This document shows positions 59,196 through 64,000 of a stretch of 64,000 nt of DNA, in pieces. The position numbers and the translations under genes were made by a program. A model generated the notes under the pieces. The model ran no database searches. It was not told where the DNA came from and was given only the letters and a program-made list of their open reading frames with translations. The DNA is taken from NCBI RefSeq assembly GCF_030063445.1, contig NZ_JASITD010000013.1, positions 92,675-156,674 of the forward strand, read 5' to 3'. Position 1 is the first letter of the stretch, and each line of letters opens with the position of its first letter. This DNA comes from Hymenobacter sp. H14-R3. GTDB lineage: Bacteria; Bacteroidota; Bacteroidia; Cytophagales; Hymenobacteraceae.

Positions 59196-60578
59196 ATGAC
59201 TGCGCCCGAAACCGTGGACCACATCGCGACATTGATTCAGGAGGGCGAGTTTTTTAAGCTAAAAAAGCTGCTGCGCGATTTTCAGCCCAGCGAATTGGTG
59301 ACGCTCATCGAGAATGAGGACGAGCGCGAGCAGCTCATCATTTTCCGGCTGCTGCCGCTGGAGCTGGCCACCGAAGTGTTTGAGTACCTCGACCTGGAGG
59401 TGCAGCGCCACTTTCTCGAAAACCTGGCCCAGGACAAGGTAACCGACATTCTCAACGAGATGTCGCCCGATGACCGCACGGCCCTGCTGGAGTTTTTGCC
59501 CGCCAACTTCGTGGCCGAGCTGGTGCAAAACCTCTCCGAGCCCGAGCGCCGCGTGACGCTGCAGTTGCTGGGCTACCCCGAGTACTCGGTAGGCCGCCTC
59601 ATGACGCCCGACTACATCGCCATTCGCGAGAACTGGACGGTGCAGCAGGTGCTCGACTTCGTGCGCCAGCACGGCGGGCAGTCCGAAACCCTGAACATGC
59701 TCTACGTGACCGATGCTCAGGGCAAGCTCATTGATGACATTCGGATTCGGGAGGTGCTGCTGGCCGCGCCCACCACGCGGGTTCGCGACATCATGGACCA
59801 CCGCTTTGTGCAGCTCACGGCGGCCCAAGACCAGGAGGAGGCCATCGACATTTTCCGGCGCAACGACCGCGTGGCCCTGCCCGTGGTGAGCCCCGACCTG
59901 GGCATTTTGCTCGGCATTGTGACGCTGGACGACATCCTGAGCATTCGGGAAGAAGAAGACACCGAGGACATCCAGAAATTTGGCGGCTCGGAGGCGCTCG
60001 ACGAGCCCTACATGACCACGCCGCTGCTGCGCCTCGTGCAGAAGCGGGCCGGCTGGCTGGTAGTACTGTTTCTGGGCGAGCTGCTCACGGCCTCAGCCAT
60101 GCAGTTTTTTGAGGGCGAACTGCAGAAGGCCATCGTGCTGGTACAGTTTATTCCGCTCATCATCAGCTCGGGCGGCAACTCGGGCTCGCAGGCTACTTCG
60201 CTCATTATCAGGGCAATGGCGCTGGGCGAGTTTACGCTGAGCGAGTGGTGGCGCGTACTGCGCCGCGAGCTGCTGGGCGGCGTCATGCTCGGCCTGATTC
60301 TGGGGGCGGTGGGCTTCGGGCGCATCGCCATCTGGCAAAGCATCACGCCCATTTACGGGCCGCACTGGCTGGCAGTGGCGGGCACCGTGGGCATTGCGCT
60401 GGTGGGCATTGTGCTGTGGGGCAGCATTGCGGGCTCCATGCTGCCGCTCATTTTGCGCCGGCTGGGGCTGGACCCGGCCACCTCGTCGGCCCCCTTCGTG
60501 GCTACGCTCGTGGACGTAACGGGCCTGATTATCTACTTCACCGTGGCCCTGGTGATGCTGCGCGGCACGCTGCTGTGA
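59196..60578 (+). CDS. mgtE: Magnesium transporter MgtE
   Basis: A 460-residue Mg2+ channel. It has the cytoplasmic N domain (about 1-130), two CBS domains (GRLMTPDYIAIRENWTVQQVL, then VRDIMDHRFVQLTAAQDQEEA) and five membrane helices from about residue 285 with the pore motif ISSGGNSGSQATSL. These domains gate the channel by intracellular Mg2+ in known homologues. The ATG at 59196 is used. A terminator follows at 60698. Confidence 0.96.
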   Translation: MTAPETVDHIATLIQEGEFFKLKKLLRDFQPSELVTLIENEDEREQLIIFRLLPLELATEVFEYLDLEVQRHFLENLAQDKVTDILNEMSPDDRTALLEFLPANFVAELVQNLSEPERRVTLQLLGYPEYSVGRLMTPDYIAIRENWTVQQVLDFVRQHGGQSETLNMLYVTDAQGKLIDDIRIREVLLAAPTTRVRDIMDHRFVQLTAAQDQEEAIDIFRRNDRVALPVVSPDLGILLGIVTLDDILSIREEEDTEDIQKFGGSEALDEPYMTTPLLRLVQKRAGWLVVLFLGELLTASAMQFFEGELQKAIVLVQFIPLIISSGGNSGSQATSLIIRAMALGEFTLSEWWRVLRRELLGGVMLGLILGAVGFGRIAIWQSITPIYGPHWLAVAGTVGIALVGIVLWGSIAGSMLPLILRRLGLDPATSSAPFVATLVDVTGLIIYFTVALVMLRGTLL

Positions 60579-60589
60579 GGGCGCAACAG

Positions 60590-60606
60590 GTATAAATACC
60601 TGTTTT
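60590..60606 (+). repeat. 17-bp direct repeat, copy 1
   Basis: GTATAAATACCTGTTTT occurs here after mgtE and again at 63778-63794. This copy is part of a small palindrome (CAGGTAT, AA, ATACCTG). Confidence 0.85.
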
Positions 60607-60697
60607 ACAAACTACGTAGTACTACGCTCAAGTCTGCGTGGTGCGGGCCGTCTCTTTGCAACCACAAATTGCGGCTTTTATTGGTAGAAGGCTACTT

Positions 60698-60736
60698 ATA
60701 AAAAGCCCCTGTGCATCGTGCGTGGGGGCTTTTTTG
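60698..60736 (+). terminator. Terminator downstream of mgtE
   Basis: AAAAAGCCCC and GGGGGCTTTTTT pair around a loop, giving a hairpin with T tract before the next gene. It could also be an attenuator for that gene. Confidence 0.85.
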
Positions 60737-60810
60737 GTAGCGCGACTCACCTTCGATGCTCAGCGCCGTCATTTTTGCCAGGCTATTTCCCTTTCTCCTT
60801 TTTTCTTCTC

Positions 60811-61551
60811 ATGTCCGACCAAAGCAAGCCCATTGCTGGGCTCATCAGCCAGCAGTTGTTCGACCAATATAGTGCTAACTGGGTGGAGGTTATCAACCAA
60901 CCCAATGCCAAAGCCTTGCAGGACAGCTTTCTGCAAGAAGGGGCGATTATCACTGGCGTCGGGTTTTCTACTACCCAGATTGCGCGGCTTGTGGCCACGG
61001 TTGGCACAGTGCACATCAAGGCGCGCTTCATTATCCAGCAGTCGCAGCCGGGGGTGCAGCCGCAGTTTGCGCTGGCACTCTTTGCAACTGACTCGCTTGA
61101 TGCCCGCGTTTCGTCTTACTACGTGTCGGAAAAGGCATACACTGACAAAACTGCCTTCGTAGCCCCGCGCCAGCCGCACCAGCTTACCATTCACAAGAAA
61201 CAGGTTCACCACGTGCTGGCCGAGCGCTGGCGCCAGCAGTGGGCCGCCCTCACGCAGGTACTTCCCGAATACTTTGCTACTCACTATGGCCCGCTGCGTG
61301 GCTACACCTTTGAGGTAAATGAGTTTATTGCCTTATTTCTACTGCTGGAAACACTGGGTGATGAAATGCTGGAAGCCCATTTTGTGCTGCACGATTACTA
61401 CCAACCCGACCCCTCCACGAGCGGCGACCAGCTAGCCAACACGTTTGCGCTGGCTCTGCAGCTGCGGCGTACCGATAGCAAAGACCAATACTTGCGGCAG
61501 GGCAATGACCCCATCATGGATACTGCAATGCCTTGCCCACCAACATGTTAG
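60811..61551 (+). CDS. Hypothetical soluble protein (246 aa)
   Basis: I do not recognise this family. It is a soluble protein without a signal, with segments suggesting mixed alpha/beta structure (LVATVGTVHIKARFII, RFQPQFALALFATDSLDAR-like) and a helical part (FIALFLLLETLGDEM). The ATG at 60811 is preferred over 60718, which would read through the terminator. It lies 90 bases before the 7TM gene on the same strand, so it may belong to that operon. Confidence 0.65.
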   Translation: MSDQSKPIAGLISQQLFDQYSANWVEVINQPNAKALQDSFLQEGAIITGVGFSTTQIARLVATVGTVHIKARFIIQQSQPGVQPQFALALFATDSLDARVSSYYVSEKAYTDKTAFVAPRQPHQLTIHKKQVHHVLAERWRQQWAALTQVLPEYFATHYGPLRGYTFEVNEFIALFLLLETLGDEMLEAHFVLHDYYQPDPSTSGDQLANTFALALQLRRTDSKDQYLRQGNDPIMDTAMPCPPTC

Positions 61552-61640
61552 GCAGCAGGTAATTTTCTTATCGTTTCACCCAGGTGCTACTCAACCCCAG
61601 TAGCGACGGGGCAATTAACGCTCGTCGGTAGACGGCTCAC

Positions 61641-62279
61641 ATGCAGACAAAAATTGCTTTTTTATCTTATGCGATACTTTTGGTAGCTGCGCTTGTGGGT
61701 GGGCTACGCTTTAAAAAGCTACCTACCAACCTGCGTTATCTGGTGGCATTGGTTGGGCTGGAAGTAGCGACGGAGGCACTTTCCTATACCTTGAGCCTCT
61801 TCCACCAACCCAATTTATTTATCATGCCCATTTTTGCCGCTGGCGAAATCTGGCTGCTGGCCTTGGTGTACGACAAGACGATGAACTGGCTAAGCTTTTC
61901 ACGGGTCCGGCCGTGGCTGGCGGGTAGCTTTGCAGCCTATTGCATAGTAGACAGCCTGTTATCCCCCGAAATGGCCCGCTTCAAGCCGGCGCTGCTCGTA
62001 GTGGAGAGCCTGCTGGTACTTGGGCTGGTTGGGTTATACTTTCGCAAGCTGCTCAGCGAGCTACGGGTGACTAATTTGAGTCGGGAGCCGATGTTTTGGG
62101 TATCTATTGGTTTGGTCATCAACCATTTAGGTAATCTTCAGATTTACTTATTCAGTAACTTGCTTCTGACCAACTACTCCAGGCAGCTGAACCTGAACAT
62201 CTGGGCTATTCACGCCCTGCTACTCGTCATTTTATACAGCTGCTACTGCGTGGCCCTATGGATTCGCCCCCAGAAATAG
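61641..62279 (+). CDS. Seven-transmembrane hypothetical protein, coupled to a histidine kinase
   Basis: A 212-residue protein with about seven hydrophobic helices (FLSYAILLVAALVGGL, YLVALVGLEVATEALSY, LFIMPIFAAGEIWLLAL, and others) and no other domain. The next gene, a histidine kinase with only one membrane helix, starts 22 bases before this stop, implying translational coupling. It may thus be the sensory unit of the kinase, by analogy with 7TM-type kinase inputs; it is not demonstrated. The family is not recognised. Confidence 0.75.
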   Translation: MQTKIAFLSYAILLVAALVGGLRFKKLPTNLRYLVALVGLEVATEALSYTLSLFHQPNLFIMPIFAAGEIWLLALVYDKTMNWLSFSRVRPWLAGSFAAYCIVDSLLSPEMARFKPALLVVESLLVLGLVGLYFRKLLSELRVTNLSREPMFWVSIGLVINHLGNLQIYLFSNLLLTNYSRQLNLNIWAIHALLLVILYSCYCVALWIRPQK

Positions 62280-63070
62280 CTTTCGGCCAGCTTTTGATAG
62301 GCGGCATCAGCTTCATGCTGCTTTCGGCGGTGGCGCTGGTGCTGTTTATTGTGGTGTACCAGAAGCGGTTGCTGGAACAGCAGCTGCGCCTGCGCGCCGC
62401 CGAGGCCGACTACCAGCAGCAGCTGCTAGCCACCGTTATTGAGGCCCAGGAGCACGAGCGCGAGCGCATCGGGCGCGACCTGCACGACGGTATCGGCTCG
62501 ACGCTGGCCACGGCCAAGCTACTGGTGGGCCGCCTCGGTAGTAGTCTGGCTGCCGAAGAAACGGAGAGCCTCACCGCTATGGTGAAGGAGATTTTGGGCA
62601 ATGCCGTGCACGACGTGCGCGGCCTCTCGCACAGCCTCTACCCCGCCGTGCTCGACCGCTTTGGCCTGGCCGAGGCCCTGCAACACCTGGCCGACGTGTG
62701 CAACGAAACCAGCACTATCGACGTGGTGGTGGCCATTGACTACCCCAAGCCCCTGGCCCTGGCCCAGGAGCTGGCCCTCTACCGTATATGTCAGGAGCTG
62801 ATTCACAACGCCCAGAAGCACGCCCAGGGTGCCACTGTGCTGCACGTGGCGCTGCACCAGGCCGGCCCCCGCCTCACGCTCACGGTGGAGGACAACGGCT
62901 GCGGCTTCGACCTGGCCGCCCGCGAAAGCGGGCAGTCCGTGACGAGCGGGGCGGGCCTGCGCAGCATTGAGGTGCGCGTGCGCATGTTGCGGGCGCACCT
63001 CAGCCAGCAATCGGCCCCCGGCGCGGGCACCCGCACGCTTATTGAGCTGGATAGCAGTTCTTTCGCTTAG
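62258..63070 (+). CDS. Sensor histidine kinase (HisKA_3 type), minimal
   Basis: A 270-residue kinase with one membrane helix (IGGISFMLLSAVALVLFIVV), a short coiled coil, the phosphoacceptor in GRDLHDGIGSTLA and an ATPase domain with N-box ICQELIHNAQKHAQ and DNGCGFDLAA. There is no sensory domain, which fits a role with the overlapping 7TM protein. It is followed by a LuxR-type regulator after 30 bases. Confidence 0.92.
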   Translation: MDSPPEIAFGQLLIGGISFMLLSAVALVLFIVVYQKRLLEQQLRLRAAEADYQQQLLATVIEAQEHERERIGRDLHDGIGSTLATAKLLVGRLGSSLAAEETESLTAMVKEILGNAVHDVRGLSHSLYPAVLDRFGLAEALQHLADVCNETSTIDVVVAIDYPKPLALAQELALYRICQELIHNAQKHAQGATVLHVALHQAGPRLTLTVEDNGCGFDLAARESGQSVTSGAGLRSIEVRVRMLRAHLSQQSAPGAGTRTLIELDSSSFA

Positions 63071-63100
63071 TTTATTTTACCCCACTCTTCCCCTCCCGCT

Positions 63101-63766
63101 ATGCCAACGCCTACCAGTCCCATCCACATTGCGCTGCTCGACGACCACCAGCTGTTTCGGCAAGGCATGCGCTATATTTTGCAGGCCCTGCCCTACGTGG
63201 AGGCCGTGACCGAGGCCGCCGAGCTGCCCGAGCTGCTGGCCACCTGCCGCCAGCGCCTGCCCGACGTGCTGCTCCTCGACCTGCAAATGCCCAACATCGA
63301 CGGCCCCGAGGCGGCCCGCCTGCTGCTGCACGAGTTTCCGAACCTGAAAATCATCGTGCTGTCGATGTTTTCGGCCGATAAGTACATCAGCCAGATGATG
63401 AAGGTGGGCGTGCGCAGCTATTTACCTAAAGACGTGGACCAGGAGCAGTTGCGCCATACTATTGAGGAGGTAGTGACCACGGGCTACCACTTTACGCCGC
63501 GCATATCGCGGGCGCTGGTGCGGGGCGTGCAGCACCCCGAGCGCATCCCCACCACCCGCCAGCCCGACCTGGTGCAGCTCACCGCCCGCGAGCACGAGGT
63601 GCTGCGCCTCATCTGCCAGGGCCGCACGGCCGCCGACATTGCCGAGCAGCTCTTCATCAGCCGCCGCACCGTGGAGGGCCATCGCCAGAAGCTGCTCGAA
63701 AAAACCAGCGCCCCCAACTCGGCCGGCCTGGTGGTGTACGCCGCCCGGCACGGACTGATTGACTAG
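63101..63766 (+). CDS. LuxR-type response regulator
   Basis: A 221-residue NarL-type regulator: receiver start LLDDHQLFRQGMR, phosphoacceptor in LLDLQMPNIDG, lysine in YLPKD; the C-terminal helix-turn-helix has LTAREHEVLRL and ISRRTVEGHRQKLLEK. It is the partner of the preceding kinase; the trio 7TM, kinase, regulator probably forms one operon. The direct repeat copy 2 follows its stop by 11 bases. Confidence 0.94.
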   Translation: MPTPTSPIHIALLDDHQLFRQGMRYILQALPYVEAVTEAAELPELLATCRQRLPDVLLLDLQMPNIDGPEAARLLLHEFPNLKIIVLSMFSADKYISQMMKVGVRSYLPKDVDQEQLRHTIEEVVTTGYHFTPRISRALVRGVQHPERIPTTRQPDLVQLTAREHEVLRLICQGRTAADIAEQLFISRRTVEGHRQKLLEKTSAPNSAGLVVYAARHGLID

Positions 63767-63777
63767 CGCCGCCCCCC

Positions 63778-63794
63778 GTATAAATACCTGTTTT
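63778..63794 (+). repeat. 17-bp direct repeat, copy 2
   Basis: GTATAAATACCTGTTTT, identical to 60590-60606. It lies between the regulator gene and the transposase gene. The two copies enclose the block 60.6-63.8 kb. Confidence 0.85.
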
Positions 63795-63829
63795 TGAAAA
63801 AGAGAGTTTTTACGCTCAATCTCTGCTGC

Positions 63830-64000
63830 TTAGCTGTATGGTCCCGGAGGATAGGGGAGTGGGTCAAGCGTCGGGTCACGTTTAAAGATAGTAGGATTTT
63901 TACGCCATTCGGCGCAAATGAATTCGTAGGGAGTCAGGCCCTTTAACCGCTTGAGCCGTTTGGCATAGTTGTAAGCAGCTAAGAAGGTCTGCAGGTGGGT
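63830..64000 (-). CDS. IS481-type transposase, C-terminal end (partial)
   Basis: The right edge cuts the gene; the last 56 residues are visible. The frame HLQTFLAAYNYAKRLKRLKG and LTPYEFICAEW is the typical end of IS481/IS3-like integrase-core transposases, after the catalytic glutamate. It ends at TAA 63830-63832. The insertion end of the element should lie between this stop and the regulator gene, but no inverted terminal repeat can be set without the other end. Confidence 0.8.
   Translation of the reverse strand, partial: THLQTFLAAYNYAKRLKRLKGLTPYEFICAEWRKNPTIFKRDPTLDPLPYPPGPYS

Overview
The window looks like a GC-rich chromosome segment from a Bacteroidota bacterium of the Cytophagales type, most like Hymenobacter. 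The reasons are: a complete gldK-gldL-gldM-gldN type IX secretion/gliding operon with a PorP/SprF-like gene, a SprE/PorW-like lipoprotein, LytTR and NarL two-component systems, a Bacteroidota-style long NusB next to DUF1573 and yajC genes, leucine dehydrogenase, an F-type ATPase cluster without atpD/atpC, and promoter elements of the Bacteroidota form TAnnTTTG rather than E. coli type boxes. No species is assigned; this is inference from gene content.

Layout. 0-1.3 kb: end of a hybrid histidine kinase and a LytTR regulator. 1.4-6.5 kb: a small membrane protein, two tandem near-identical GT-C glycosyltransferase genes and a GNAT-like gene. 6.5-11.4 kb: housekeeping minus-strand run nusB, ytxH-like, isocitrate dehydrogenase, DUF1573, yajC, YbbR-like, coaE. 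11.5-15.1 kb: leucine dehydrogenase, an ABC exporter and a secreted protein with a sorting-domain-like tail. 15.3-16.5 kb: two tRNA-Pro genes, an outer-membrane barrel and a tRNA-like scrap. 16.5-18.2 kb: zinc alcohol dehydrogenase and partner. 18.4-21.7 kb: a decaying type VI secretion island (two broken TssD genes, a VgrG piece, and paralogous small membrane-anchored proteins present once intact and once as a relic). 21.8-28.5 kb: ABC exporter, putative metallopeptidase, truA, NarL regulator and TPR histidine kinase. 28.8-34.6 kb: atpG-A-H-F-E-B plus a small membrane protein. 34.8-37.2 kb: an alpha/beta hydrolase, ring-cleaving dioxygenase and pirin cassette with a palindromic operator candidate, placed between the atp genes and atpZ. 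37.6-45.6 kb: atpZ, a SprE/PorW-like gene, penicillin-binding protein 1A, uvrC. 45.9-51.7 kb: gldN, gldM, gldL, gldK and porP-like. 51.8-56.4 kb: hemD, DUF4271, wecA-like, hypothetical, lipB. 56.5-63.8 kb: YraN, a YwqK/MORN-like lipoprotein, cyanophycinase-like peptidase, mgtE, unknowns and a 7TM/histidine kinase/regulator trio. The right edge cuts an IS481-type transposase gene.

A striking background feature is the number of long intergenic inverted repeats. At least four unrelated sequence families are present. Many arms abut or overlap the stop codon of the neighbouring gene, and in one case the repeat has become the C-terminal tail of an ABC transporter.

The best candidates for undescribed biology are the paralogous small proteins embedded in the T6SS relic, the quinone/aromatic-type cassette with its operator inside the atp neighbourhood, and the tandem glycosyltransferases that share 1434 bp and then switch to different C-terminal modules.
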